DNA of 35,505 nt from Candidatus Methylomirabilis oxygeniifera. GTDB lineage: Bacteria > Methylomirabilota > Methylomirabilia > Methylomirabilales > Methylomirabilaceae. This document shows, piece after piece, positions 23,988-34,000 of the stretch (position 1 is the first letter of the stretch; every line of letters begins with the position of its first letter). The notes under the pieces were generated by a model. The model did not search any database. It was not told where the DNA came from and saw nothing but the letters and a program-made list of their open reading frames with translations. The translations under genes and the position numbers were made by a program. The stretch covers positions 1-35,505 of the forward strand of contig JACPQX010000018.1 in the NCBI GenBank assembly GCA_016190255.1, written 5' to 3'.

Positions 23988-24091
23988 GTCATTGCGAGCG
24001 ACCAAATAAGCCGAAGCCCTGAGTGAAGCGAAGGGGTGGCAATCTCGCCGCTTTTGGGATTGCTTCAGTCACTTCGTTCCTTCGCAATGAC
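23988..24091. repeat. MITE/REP-like palindromic element
   Basis: GTCATTGCGA at 23988-23997 is inverted at 24082-24091, and GGCAATC/GATTGC arms lie inside, so the whole 104-bp piece can fold. Elements with these GTCATTGCGAG ends are dispersed in many bacterial genomes. It fills most of the 210-bp gap between the receiver-ATPase fusion and the nucleotidyltransferase and could terminate transcription by its structure. Confidence 0.8.
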
Positions 24092-24155
24092 GCCCTATTT
24101 AATGCGTTTGTAATAGCTCGCCATAAGTTGGTGGGCCTCGCGAGGGAGTGGGTTG

Positions 24156-25532
24156 ATGCAGGCGATCGTGCTTGCAGGGGGCATGGGAACGAGACTTCGG
24201 CCGCTTACCTACACGCGACCGAAGCCGATGGTGCTTGTGGCGAATCAACCGGCGCTCGACCATATCGTGGCTGCCGCCGCGCAGGCTGGCTTCTCCGAGG
24301 TAATCGTCACGACCAACTATATGGCCGAAACCATTCAGGCGTATTGTGCGGCCGACCCATTCCAGATCCCCGTCCGTTGCGTCAAGGAGGACCGTCCGAT
24401 GGGCACGGCCGGAGCCGTCAAGAACGTTGAATCGCAAATCACGGGGCCCTTCGGCGTGATTCAGGGCGACAGCCTCTCGGAGATCGACCTGACCGCACTG
24501 ATGGCCTCCCACCGCCGGCTCGGCGGGACCGCCACGATCGCCGTAATGCCTGTGGAGAATCCGTCCGAGTTCGGGATCGTCGAGCTGAATGGCGACGGGA
24601 GGATCGTGCGGTTTCTGGAGAAACCGAAGCCCCAGGAGTGTTTCAGCAATCTGGCCAATACCGGGTTCTATATCCTCGAGCCCGAGATCCTCGGCTTGAT
24701 CCCTCCCGATATCAGCTACGATTTTTCATTCGAGCTGTTTCCAAGACTTCTCGCATCGGGCCGGCCGATCTTTGGTTGGCAGACCCGGGCCTATTGGATC
24801 GATCTTGGCCGGATTTCCAGCTATCTGGCGGGTAACGTCCATTGCCTTGCTCGTGAAGAAAGCGCGATTGTCGCATCGCGGACGTCCGTCAGTCCGAGCG
24901 CCGTTCTTCATCCTCCCGTCCTGGTGGGGGACGGAGTGGTTGTCGAGGAGGGGTGCGAGGTCGGTCCATTTTCGGTGATCGGCAATGGTGTTCGGCTGGG
25001 GGCCGGATCCAGGGTGCGACGCTCTGTCCTCTATGACCGGGCCGCGGTGGCCGCAAGGGCCGTCCTTGAGGAGTGCGTGATCGCCGACGAGACGAGGGTG
25101 GGTCGGGATGTCTCGATCGAGAGACTGGCGGTGCTCGGGAGAGGATGCGCCGTGGGGGACGGGGCGAGGATCAAGGAGGGCTCGCGGATCGGTCCTTTTG
25201 TCGTTGTGGAGCCGCACAGCGTCGTGGAGGGCGTGCTGTCGCCGGACCTTGATCGAATCGAGCGAAGCCAGGCGTTGCTGACGGGCCATCCTGCGTTCGC
25301 CGGCCTGGTTCCGGAAGAGCTGGCGATCTGCATGACCCTTTCCGAGGTGGGTGAAGCGCCCGCGAAGACGCTCGCCAGCATCGCGAAGATCCCTTTTTCT
25401 CGAATCCACTCCGTGCTCTACGCATTGGAACAGCGTCGGTTGGTGGTCGCCAGGGGGGAGTCGCCGAAATTGTTCTCGCTCCTCTACGAGAATCCGGATC
25501 GGATCGCCTTGCGGGCGGCCCAACACCGATAG
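24156..25532 (+). CDS. Sugar nucleotidyltransferase-beta-helix protein with C-terminal winged helix
   Basis: A 458-residue protein. Residues 1-225 are a nucleotidyltransferase of the GlmU/ManC/RfbA type (LAGGMGTRLRPLTYTRPKPM signature, EKPKP, AYWIDLG), which activates a sugar-1-phosphate to an NDP-sugar. Residues about 235-360 are a left-handed beta-helix of hexapeptide repeats. The last 70 residues are unexpected: VPEELAICMTLSEVGEAPAK, then IAKIPFSRIHSVLYALEQRR looks like a winged helix-turn-helix of the TrmB/MarR kind. ATG 24156 has GAGGGAG at 7 nt; a TTG three bases earlier is less likely. The sugar and nucleotide cannot be told from the sequence. The position before a glycan export cluster suggests it supplies the activated sugar. 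Confidence 0.85.
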   Translation: MQAIVLAGGMGTRLRPLTYTRPKPMVLVANQPALDHIVAAAAQAGFSEVIVTTNYMAETIQAYCAADPFQIPVRCVKEDRPMGTAGAVKNVESQITGPFGVIQGDSLSEIDLTALMASHRRLGGTATIAVMPVENPSEFGIVELNGDGRIVRFLEKPKPQECFSNLANTGFYILEPEILGLIPPDISYDFSFELFPRLLASGRPIFGWQTRAYWIDLGRISSYLAGNVHCLAREESAIVASRTSVSPSAVLHPPVLVGDGVVVEEGCEVGPFSVIGNGVRLGAGSRVRRSVLYDRAAVAARAVLEECVIADETRVGRDVSIERLAVLGRGCAVGDGARIKEGSRIGPFVVVEPHSVVEGVLSPDLDRIERSQALLTGHPAFAGLVPEELAICMTLSEVGEAPAKTLASIAKIPFSRIHSVLYALEQRRLVVARGESPKLFSLLYENPDRIALRAAQHR

Positions 25533-25545
25533 GAGGCGCCGAGCG

Positions 25546-26247
25546 ATGCAGACGATCGATCGCGTTCCGACAGGAATTCCAGGATTGGACGGCCTGATAG
25601 AGGGCGGGTTCCCGCGGGGGCGGATCACCCTTGTGACGGGTTCGGCCGGCGCAGGCAAGACCACCTTTGGCATCCAGTTTCTCTGGTCGGGAGCGGTCCA
25701 GCATGGCGAACCCGGGGCCTTTATCACGCTGGAAGAAGAGGCCCTCGACCTCCAGCAGGAGATGGGACGCTATGGATGGGATCTGAAGCGCCTGGAGGAG
25801 GAGCAGAGATTCTGCATCATCCAATCGCCCGTGCCGTTCGAGGTCGCCGGCGTGTCCGTGTCGATGGACGATCTCCTCGACGCGATCCACTCGAAGGCCG
25901 TTGCCATCGACGCAAAGCGCATTGTGTTCGATTCCGTGGCGGCCCTGGGCCTGCCGTACAGCGACCCGGTCCGCTTGCGGAGGGATCTCCATCGTCTGTG
26001 CGCGATGCTGCGGGAGCTGGGATGCACCGCGCTCCTCCTGACAGAGCGTCCCGAGGAGGAGAACCGGATTACGCGCTACGATATCGAGCAGTTCGTTGCC
26101 CAGGGTGTCATCGTGCTGCACCTCAGCCGAAAATACCGCGGGATCGAGATCAGGAAGATGCGTGGGACGAAGCACGATACCAACGTTCACACCGTCAGGA
26201 TCACCGATAAGGGGATTGTGGTGAACCCCGGGGAACACCCTTTTTGA
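25546..26247 (+). CDS. KaiC-like RecA-fold ATPase 2
   Basis: A 233-residue single-domain KaiC-like ATPase, starting at an ATG with AGGAGG at 9 nt. It has TGIPGLDGLIEGGFPRG, Walker A GSAGAGKTT (Lys38), the catalytic-type Glu-Glu pair in ITLEEEA, a Walker B strand RIVFDSVAAL, and RKMRGTKHD near the C-terminus. It is the most KaiC-like of the three by its acidic pair. It lies between two enzymes that share a C-terminal winged helix: 13 bp after the nucleotidyltransferase gene, and overlapping the TTG of the GH15 gene at its stop. Circadian function is not implied: there is one ATPase domain and no kaiA or kaiB here. Confidence 0.9.
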   Translation: MQTIDRVPTGIPGLDGLIEGGFPRGRITLVTGSAGAGKTTFGIQFLWSGAVQHGEPGAFITLEEEALDLQQEMGRYGWDLKRLEEEQRFCIIQSPVPFEVAGVSVSMDDLLDAIHSKAVAIDAKRIVFDSVAALGLPYSDPVRLRRDLHRLCAMLRELGCTALLLTERPEEENRITRYDIEQFVAQGVIVLHLSRKYRGIEIRKMRGTKHDTNVHTVRITDKGIVVNPGEHPF

Positions 26248-28415
26248 GCGTCGAGCGAGAAGTCATGCAGAACCTGGGCGCCGCCATTATCGGGAACGGG
26301 AGGATGATTGCCACCCTGAATGCGAGGGGACATGTGCAGAGTCTGAGCTTCCCGAACCTCGACTACGCCCAGAACATCGGCGAGACACGCTATGGTCTCT
26401 ACTATGGTCTCCCGGATCAGGGATGGCTCTCATGGGATGATGACGAGGGATGGACCGCAAGCCAGCAGTACATTGCCGGGACCAATCTTGTCGCCACCGA
26501 CCTTCGGCACGAGATCACACGCGTCCGGCTCTCCCGGGAGAGCTACGTGCTGCCGACGGAGGCGATCCTGGTCCAGCGGAGCCGGATCGTCAACGAAGGC
26601 GAGTGGGAGCTCCGGGGACGGCTCTTCTTCTACGGTCAACTGAATGTGGGTGAGTTCCAGGGCAAGAACACCGTGCTCTACGACGAAACAGCCGATGCCA
26701 TCGTCCAGTGGAAGCGGGAATACTGGTTTGCGGTCGGCGCAGATCGGCCTGCGACTGAGTTCCAGTGCGGCAAGATCGATGACCCGGTCGATGCGAAGCT
26801 CGACTGCCGGGACGGGCGGCTGATGGGTTATGCGAACCTCTTCGGTCACGTGAACTTCGCGCTCGGCTGGGAACTGACCGGGATCCCGCCCGGCGGCGAC
26901 ATCGTGGTCGCCGTGTTCCTGTGCGGTGGGTTGTTGCAGGAGGAGGCCCTGGAGCGCCTGCAGTACGCCAGGAAGATGGGCGAAACGGAGCTTCGGCACA
27001 AGACGGTGAATTACTGGCAGGGTTGGCTGAGCGAGGGGCGGCGGCCACCGGTCGGCGATGAGCTGGGGGCCCTGCATGATCGGTCCGAACTGGCGCTGGC
27101 TCTGCTGCACGATCGATCCCATGGCTCGTTTATCGCCGGCCCGCTTGATTACGACTACGCCTACTGCTGGCCCCGAGATGCATCAGAGGTCTGTTTGGCT
27201 CTGCTGCATTCTGGGCGCCGCGAGCCGGTCCGGCAGTTCCTGGAGTTCTGCCGCCGGGTGCAGTCGAGGGACGGTTCCTGGTTTCATCGCTATTGGGCGA
27301 ACGGCGACAGGGCGCCATCGTGGTGCGCACTGCAAAAGACCGACCAATACGACCAGACGGCCAGCGTCGTCTGGATCCATCACGTGTACGGGGTGACTCT
27401 TCCCGCCGGGGAGCGGAGCGGCTTCTGGGAGGGGGTCTGGCCGGTCGTCAGGAGGGGCGCGAACTTCCTGTACGACAGGATCGACGGAGAGACCGGGCTC
27501 CACCTCCCCTGCACCGATCTCTGGGAGGAGCGGGTTGGTCAGTTCGCCTATACCTCGGCCGCCTTCTTCGCCGGCCTCAAGGCGGCGTCCGCCATCGCAA
27601 CCGAGTTGGGAGAAACGAAGGCTGCCGGCCGTTGGGATGAGCAGGCCGAGCGGCTCCGTCGAGCGGTTCGCGGGCTCTTGTTCGGCGCGCATGGCTACTT
27701 TTGTAGAGCGCTCGGCGACTCGACGCCGGACGCGTCCTCGCTCGCGGTGATCGACCCGTTTGAGCTGCTGGATGTGGCCGATCCGGCACAGCGCGAGGAG
27801 GGGCGAAGCGCGATCCGGAATATCGCCGATCACCTCGGAAGGCCGGATCCGAAACATCCGGGTCGTGGCCTGGTGAGGTATCCGGGCGACCAGTACCGGG
27901 GACAAGAGAATCGGTGGATCATCTGCACGCTCTGGGTGGCACGCGCGGCGCTTCGACTCGCCGAAGGGTTCATCGGGTCGTTGGCCCTTGACGAAGCCTC
28001 GGCGCTCCTTGGGGAGGCCAAGGCCTGCCTTGACTGGTGCCGGGCCCACGCGAACCCCGCGGGGTTGCTGCCGGAACAGGTCTATGGCGGCGACGGTGAG
28101 CCGGCCTGGGTCGTCCCGCTTGGATGGAGTCTGTCATCCCTCATCTACACGTGTCACCGTGTGCAGGCGGTCGAGGCTCGATACCAGGAGGCAAGAGAGC
28201 TGGGTCCGGTCGTGGGGTACCGGGACCAGCTCTCGCCGGAGGAGTATGCCGTACTAGTTCTGCTGCGCCGGGGAGGGCCGATGCCGGGGGCGGAGATCAG
28301 CCGGCAGGCCTCCTTTCCGTTTTCCCAAGTCTTTCCCCTGCTCCATCGGCTGGTCGAGAAAGGGTTGATCGAGGGGGCATCAGGAGGGCAGAAACTCTAC
28401 CGATCAAAGGTCTGA
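26244..28415 (+). CDS. GH15 glucoamylase-like enzyme with C-terminal winged helix
   Basis: A 723-residue enzyme from TTG 26244 (overlapping the ATPase stop); ATG 26265 is an alternative start. The N-terminal beta-sandwich runs to about 270 and the (alpha/alpha)6 barrel to about 640. The GH15 pattern is clear: YAYCWPRDAS, catalytic acid Glu428 in DLWEER, catalytic base Glu611 in GLLPEQVYGG, then WVVPLGWSLSSLI. GH15 enzymes release glucose from alpha-glucans, or act on trehalose or dextran-like substrates. No signal peptide is seen, so it is cytoplasmic. Residues about 655-723 (LSPEEYAVLVLLRRGGPMPG, FPFSQVFPLLHRLVEKGLIE) form a winged helix, an abnormal addition similar to the end of the nucleotidyltransferase at 24156-25532. 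Confidence 0.88.
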   Translation: MSVEREVMQNLGAAIIGNGRMIATLNARGHVQSLSFPNLDYAQNIGETRYGLYYGLPDQGWLSWDDDEGWTASQQYIAGTNLVATDLRHEITRVRLSRESYVLPTEAILVQRSRIVNEGEWELRGRLFFYGQLNVGEFQGKNTVLYDETADAIVQWKREYWFAVGADRPATEFQCGKIDDPVDAKLDCRDGRLMGYANLFGHVNFALGWELTGIPPGGDIVVAVFLCGGLLQEEALERLQYARKMGETELRHKTVNYWQGWLSEGRRPPVGDELGALHDRSELALALLHDRSHGSFIAGPLDYDYAYCWPRDASEVCLALLHSGRREPVRQFLEFCRRVQSRDGSWFHRYWANGDRAPSWCALQKTDQYDQTASVVWIHHVYGVTLPAGERSGFWEGVWPVVRRGANFLYDRIDGETGLHLPCTDLWEERVGQFAYTSAAFFAGLKAASAIATELGETKAAGRWDEQAERLRRAVRGLLFGAHGYFCRALGDSTPDASSLAVIDPFELLDVADPAQREEGRSAIRNIADHLGRPDPKHPGRGLVRYPGDQYRGQENRWIICTLWVARAALRLAEGFIGSLALDEASALLGEAKACLDWCRAHANPAGLLPEQVYGGDGEPAWVVPLGWSLSSLIYTCHRVQAVEARYQEARELGPVVGYRDQLSPEEYAVLVLLRRGGPMPGAEISRQASFPFSQVFPLLHRLVEKGLIEGASGGQKLYRSKV

Positions 28416-28425
28416 GGCTGCACAG

Positions 28426-30111
28426 ATGGCCGGTCTGTTCCGATCCTTTGATCCATCCGCTGATCAAGATATCCGAGCCCCGGGCCGCGACCCGCGGGCG
28501 GCACTCTGGGTGACCTGCCCGCTCGTCATCCTTGCCCTGCTCTGTATCTATCTGCTCTTTCGGACGCTGGCCTTTTTCGATCCGTCGTACCGGCCGATCG
28601 ACCGTGTGGCCTCCGTGCTTCTGTTCGGGTCCGAGCTCTTCAACTTCGCCCACGCTATTGGGTACCTGCTTGGCACCGTCAAGGCGAGACGAAGCTATAG
28701 GGTTCCCCAGGAGCATATGCTGGCGGCTTTTGTAGAGCCTCCCGTGGCGGTTCTCATCGCGTCGTTCAATGAGCCGAGGGAGGTCCTGGAGGATACAGTG
28801 GTCGCGGCCTCCGGCATGGATTATTCTCGAAAGGCCCTCTACTTGGTCGACGACTCGACCAAGGAGGAGGCCCGGCAGGGGGCAGAGGAGCTCGCCGCGC
28901 GATACGGGGCCAGGCTGGTTCGCCGCGCGGAGCGGCGCGGATATAAGGCCGGGGCCATCAATGACATCCTCCCGCATCTGCAGGAACCCTACATGGCCGT
29001 CTTCGATGCCGACGCCAGACCCGTGTCAACCTTCCTGCGCGATCTAATCCCGCTTATCGACCGTGATCCTGCCCTCGGGTTCGTCCAGACCCCGCAATTC
29101 TATGAGGGAACCGAATCGCTTCCGGTCGCCTCTGTCGCAGCCACTCAACAGGCGGTCTTCTTCGAGTACATCTGTGAGGGGAAGGGCATATCAGAGGCGA
29201 TGTTCTTCTGCGGAACCAATGGGATCTTCCGGCGCGAGGCGCTGCTCTCGATCGGGCGACGGGTCGGTGGCCGCATCGAGTATTTCGATGAGTCGTCCGT
29301 GACGGAAGACTTCGCGACATCGCTGACCCTGCATCAAAGGGGTTGGCGGTCGTTGTATTACAACCGGGTGTACGTGTACGGCATGGGACCGGAGACGCTA
29401 ACCGCTTATTTCACCCAGCAGATGCGTTGGGCCATGGGCAACCTCGGGATCTTCCCGCGGCTGCTCGTGGACATGCTCCGTCGCCCGCGATCACTGAGGC
29501 TTGGCCAGTGGTGGGAGTACCTGCTCTCTTGCACCTATTATTTCGTTGGGTGGGCGAACTTCGTCTTTATCATCATGCCGATCCTCTTCCTCTTATGTGG
29601 CGTGCGCCCCCTGATCGCCGATCCTGTCGCGTACCTCGCCGCGTTCGTCCCGTACTTTGCAACGTCCCTCTCCCTCTTCTATGTCAGCTTGGCGTGGCGG
29701 GGCTATCGAGTCCGAGATCTCTGGTTGGGTCAGGCGCTGGGGTTCGCGACCTTTTGGATCTACATGAAGGCGGCAGCGGCGGCGATGCTGGGACGCAAGC
29801 GGGCGTTCGGCGTCACGCCCAAAGGGGTCGGCGGGAGGCTGCCGCTTCGGGCGCTTTGGCCCCAAGCTACGATCATGGTGCTGAGCTATGCGGCAGGGGT
29901 CTGGGGGGCGCTGCGCTTCCTCTACCTCGACCCCGCCATGACCCTGCTGATCAACGTTCTCTGGGCGTGGTATCACGTCGCGCTCCTCGTTCCCCTGTTC
30001 TGTTACTTCAACCGCCCCGTGGAGATCGAGGGGCGAACGAGCCTGTTCGATCGATACCTTCTTGAGCAGGCCGCTTCGGGCATGCTCGACTCCCCCGAGA
30101 GAAGGCGGTGA
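28426..30111 (+). CDS. Cellulose-synthase-like GT2 glycosyltransferase, no PilZ
   Basis: A 561-residue processive membrane glycosyltransferase. Two N-terminal membrane segments (about 27-50, 62-85), then the catalytic domain: Asp142 in LVDDSTKEE, Asp194-x-Asp196 in FDADARP, FVQTPQFYEGT, Asp295 in VTEDF, and QQMRW at 331-335. Several membrane segments follow and the protein ends shortly after them. It polymerises a beta-linked glycan from UDP- or GDP-sugar and pushes it through the membrane. BcsA proteins normally carry a C-terminal PilZ domain for c-di-GMP; none is present here and no bcsB follows. It may therefore be a c-di-GMP-independent or differently regulated synthase. The polymer could be cellulose, a mannan or a mixed glucan. 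Confidence 0.9.
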   Translation: MAGLFRSFDPSADQDIRAPGRDPRAALWVTCPLVILALLCIYLLFRTLAFFDPSYRPIDRVASVLLFGSELFNFAHAIGYLLGTVKARRSYRVPQEHMLAAFVEPPVAVLIASFNEPREVLEDTVVAASGMDYSRKALYLVDDSTKEEARQGAEELAARYGARLVRRAERRGYKAGAINDILPHLQEPYMAVFDADARPVSTFLRDLIPLIDRDPALGFVQTPQFYEGTESLPVASVAATQQAVFFEYICEGKGISEAMFFCGTNGIFRREALLSIGRRVGGRIEYFDESSVTEDFATSLTLHQRGWRSLYYNRVYVYGMGPETLTAYFTQQMRWAMGNLGIFPRLLVDMLRRPRSLRLGQWWEYLLSCTYYFVGWANFVFIIMPILFLLCGVRPLIADPVAYLAAFVPYFATSLSLFYVSLAWRGYRVRDLWLGQALGFATFWIYMKAAAAAMLGRKRAFGVTPKGVGGRLPLRALWPQATIMVLSYAAGVWGALRFLYLDPAMTLLINVLWAWYHVALLVPLFCYFNRPVEIEGRTSLFDRYLLEQAASGMLDSPERRR

Positions 30112-30175
30112 GGTTGGGGGAGAGAGGCGGCCCAGCCGGGGTCCGGTCGCGCAGGCAGGAAACGGGACACTGACC

Positions 30176-31072
30176 ATGCTGCACCGACAGGTACTCGCCG
30201 TCTTGTCCGGCCTCATCGTGCTGACGGGCGGGGAGGTCGGGCTCTTCCTGTGGCTGAACGAGGCCGAGATCGCCGCCAGGCGGGCAGACGCCCTGTTTCG
30301 CAGGCAGGCGTATGCGGCGGCGGTTGAACTGTATCAGCAGGCGCTGCGCCGACACCCGGGCCGCCCCGATCTCTTGCTTCCCCTGGCGAAGGCGCTTGGC
30401 GGAAGCGGGCGTCCGGCGGAGGCCCGGCTGGCAGTGGGGCAGGTCCTGGCGGTGGCCCCAAGAGACGTGCAAGCTCATCAGGTTGCGCTCGAGCTGGCCT
30501 GGCAAGCGAAGGATCGGGCGGGGGTGATCGACGCCGCCACGGCCCTTCTGGCTATCGACCCGAGACATTCGGTTGCCCGGCGCGATCTGGCAAGAGCGCT
30601 CGCGGCCGTGGGTCGCTCTGAAGAGGCCGAGACCGAGTATCGACGCCTTATCGAGGGCGTCCCATCAGAGGTCTCGGCGATGGTTGAGCTTGGGGTCCTC
30701 CTGGAGGCCAGGGGGGACAGGGCGGGCGCCGTGGAGCAGCGCAGGCGAGCGCTCGCGGCCTCCGCCGGGGACCTCGATGTCCAGCTTGGCTTGGCTGACC
30801 TCCTTGCCGCAAGCGGGCGCTTTGCCGAGGCCGCCGATCTCTATCAGCGCCACCTGGCCCGCCGCCCGGGCGATCGGAGCGTCCGGCTTCGGCTGGCCGA
30901 GACGCTGAACGCGTTGAAGGCGTTCGATCGGTCGGCCGCTGAATACCGGGTGGTGTTGGAGCAGTCTCCCGACGATGCCGAGACCCGCGTTAAGCTCGCG
31001 CGCGCCCTGTCGTGGTCCAAGCGGTACGAGGAGTCGATCGAGGAGTACCGGCGGGTTCTCGGGGAGCGATGA
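30176..31072 (+). CDS. Membrane-anchored TPR protein of the glycan cluster
   Basis: A 298-residue protein starting at ATG 30176, chosen because it places a hydrophobic anchor (LAVLSGLIVLTGG) at the very N-terminus; upstream in-frame codons would add a Pro/Gly-rich non-homologous stretch. The rest is a run of about seven TPR repeats. The last, ARALSWSKRYEESIEEYRRV, carries the LSW variant also seen in the following exporter gene. The protein would sit in the inner membrane with its TPRs in the periplasm, a likely bridge between the synthase and the outer-membrane exporter. The stop overlaps the next start (ATGA). Confidence 0.8.
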   Translation: MLHRQVLAVLSGLIVLTGGEVGLFLWLNEAEIAARRADALFRRQAYAAAVELYQQALRRHPGRPDLLLPLAKALGGSGRPAEARLAVGQVLAVAPRDVQAHQVALELAWQAKDRAGVIDAATALLAIDPRHSVARRDLARALAAVGRSEEAETEYRRLIEGVPSEVSAMVELGVLLEARGDRAGAVEQRRRALAASAGDLDVQLGLADLLAASGRFAEAADLYQRHLARRPGDRSVRLRLAETLNALKAFDRSAAEYRVVLEQSPDDAETRVKLARALSWSKRYEESIEEYRRVLGER

Positions 31073-34000
31073 GACGGCCACCGCGGTGGCTCCGCGCGGG
31101 GTGGGGCGACCGACGAAGCGCAGGCATGTGGACCCTCCGATCCTCAATCCTCTCGGTCACGCTGGTCATTGGGGCCGCCCGCGCGATGGTGCTTCCCGCC
31201 GATGCCGAGGCCGCATCGAGGGTGCGCGAGACGCCGATCTCCCTCTCCCAACGCATCACCGCTGGGGCCAAGGAGCGGGATCCGGCCGGTGAGGCGAAGC
31301 TTCGCTGGGAGCTGGCCCGGGTGTTGCGTGATGCAGGGCGAGGTGATGAGGCGATAGGCGAATACCGGAAGGCGCTGGCCCTCGATAGTCGCATGGAAGA
31401 GGCGCGTCGCGAGCTTGCCCAGCTCCTTCGGTCTCGCGGTCGCCCTGCCGAGGCTGCTCACGAGTTTCTGAGACTCGTTCGCGGCCGGCCGGGCGATGCT
31501 GCGTTACGGCGGGAACTGGCGGAGACCTGGGTGGAGGCAAAACAGGAGGACCGCGCGATCGGCGAGTTCGAACGCCTTGCGGCCGGCCGCCCCTCCGATC
31601 TCACGGTGAGGCGTCGATTGCTGGATCTCTATGCCGGGCGGGGTCGGTGGGCCGACCTGATCGGGACGGCCCGCGCCATCCTGAAGCGCGCGCCGAGCGA
31701 TACCCAGACCCGGTTCCACCTGGCCAACGCGCTCGTTGCCAGCCAGCGTGCGGCGGAGGCGGTGTCGCATCTGAGGCAGGTTATCCGAATGGATCCAGGG
31801 CGACGCGACGCCAAGCGACTTCTCGCTGACGCTCTGAGCTGGCAGGGTGAATATCAAGAGGCGGCCGCGCTGTACAAGGAGCTGCTGGAACCGATCCCAC
31901 GCGACGTTGGGCTTCGCCTGCGTCTTGCCGAGAGCTACCGTTGGTCGGGACGGCTCGATGAGGCGGAGCGCGAGTATCGTGCCGCCCTTCGCGAGGCTCC
32001 CCAGCGGTACGACGCCCGTCTGGGGCTTGGGTTGACGCTTCAAGCGGCTCGCAAGACCGCCGAGGCGAGGGCGCTCCTCGAGTCGATCCTCCGGGAGCGG
32101 CCCGGCGAGCCGGAGGCGCTGGACGCCTTGGCCCACCTCTCGCTCGAACAGGGAAGGCTCGAGGAGGCGGAAGGGCTGCTCGCGCAGCTCGCGCAGCTTC
32201 AGCCAGGACGCGAGGAGCGGCGTCGCCGGCTCGCCCAGGTGCTGGCATTGCAGGGTCGGCTTGAGGAGGCGATCGCCGAGTATCAGCAACTGATTCGTGC
32301 GGACCCGAGCAACGCGGAGGCCCTCGAGGGGTTGGGGGCCGCCAGCGTCGCGTCGCAGATGCCCTATCGCGCGCTGGAGGTTTATCGTCGCGCCGTGGCG
32401 CTTCGGCCCAAGAGACGCGAGGCGCGCCTTGGGGTGGCCCTGGCCCTTGGCGTCGCGGGCGAATACGTGGCGGCACTGCGCGCCTACGCTGCGATCCTCT
32501 CAGAGGATCCCAAGGACGCCAGGGCCTGGTTGGGCACTGCCAAGGTGCTCACGTGGGCGAAGCGGTTTGAGGAGGCCGAATCGTGGTACCTTGGAGCGAT
32601 ACGCGGATTTCCAGGCGATCCGGACGTGCGTCTCGACTACGCCGCGATGCTGCTTGCGGAACGGCGATTCTTCGAAGCGGCCGATATGATCCGGCGTGCT
32701 CCGATGAGCCAGGCGGAGGTCACGAGGGCCACGCTGGTTGAGGCCGATTCGCTCCGCCACCTGGGCCGGGCTGAGGAGGCTCGAGGGCTGCTGACTGGCG
32801 TGGCGGCGCAGAGGCCGAGGGAGCCCCATCTCGTCATTGCGCTCGGTGAATTGGCGCTTCGGCAGGGACAGTTCGGGGCGGCCGAGGAGGAGTTCCGCCG
32901 GGCCCTGTCGCTTCAATCGGACCTTGTTGAGGCCCGCTACGGTCTCTGGAAGGCGGAGGGGAGAGGCAAGGATCCGGATGACGTGGGTTCGCGCTTTGGG
33001 GAGGTACAGAGGGGATCGGGTGGCGCGCGGCGACTGGCGCGACTGGGAGAGCTGCTGGCCGCCGACGGGCGCTTCGCGCAGAGCGCCCGGGCCTGCGCCG
33101 TCGCCGTCGCCCTTGATCCGGATCTTGTGGGAGCCGAGTTTACGCTTGCGGAGGCGGCAGCGGCGCAGGGCGATTTTCAGGCGGCGGCCGATACGTATCT
33201 GCGGCTCTTGGAACGGCATCCCGAGAATATCAAGGGGCGGCTTGGCCTCGCGCGGGTTCTGAGCTGGTCGCAACGGTTTTCGGATGCCGTGGCCGAGTAC
33301 GATCGGATCCTGAGTCGTGACCCGCGCGATCCGCTCGCTCAGCGCGAGCGTGCTCGAGTGCTGGGTTGGGCCCAGCGGCACGCCGAGGCGCGCGAGGGGT
33401 ATGAGCGGCTGCTGCGCGATCCTCCGAAGGGTCCGGAAGAACCGCTGCGACGGCTGATGGAGACGATCCGCCTGGAGCGAGAAGGCAAAGAAGCCCTCTG
33501 GATCGGGCGATACGCAACGGCCGTCGATCTCTACGACCAGCTCCTCCGTCTCGAGCCCGGCAACGAGGAAGGCCGGTTTGATCGGGCCCAGGCGCTGAGC
33601 CACCTCGGGCGGTGGCGGTCCGCCGAGCTGGGCTATCTGGACCTACTGGCGCTTCAGCCCTTTCATCGCCAGGCGGCGATCGCCAGAGAGCGGGCCCGGC
33701 TGGAACAGAGACCGAGAGGACAGATCCAGTACGAGTTCTTTGAGAGTCGGGGTCGCGGGACGCTCGCCGATATCCGGCGTCAGAGGGTCTGGACATCGGC
33801 GGGCATTCCCCTGGCGGCCGAAGGGGCGATGCTGACCGGGGAGTACGCCCACACCTTCTTTCCGACCGGCGACTTCGAGCTGAACGCCTACACCATCCGG
33901 CTGGATGGCCGCCTCGGCCCTCGCCTGACGGGTTTCCTTCGGGCCACCCACAACGACTACCTGGCGCCACTCCGGTCGAAGCAGAACTATGAGGCGGCGC

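Noticed and set aside
24023-24430. 135-codon + strand frame starting in the MITE-like element
   Set aside because: It begins inside the palindromic repeat and then overlaps the nucleotidyltransferase in another frame; the translation is Arg/Gly-rich and lacks family features.
22098-26247. A true circadian kai locus
   Set aside because: Each protein has a single ATPase domain, there is no kaiA or kaiB, and such KaiC-like ATPases are widespread outside cyanobacteria.
26236-26265. T-run before the stop (CTTTTTGA) shared by the bioB end (about 3044-3052) and the ATPase end (26240-26247), with the next gene in the -1 frame and a TTG inside the run: possible programmed frameshift fusing neighbours
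   Set aside because: Five T's without a proper slippery heptamer or a clear downstream structure, and both downstream genes have normal start options. Coincidence with ordinary coupled starts is more likely.
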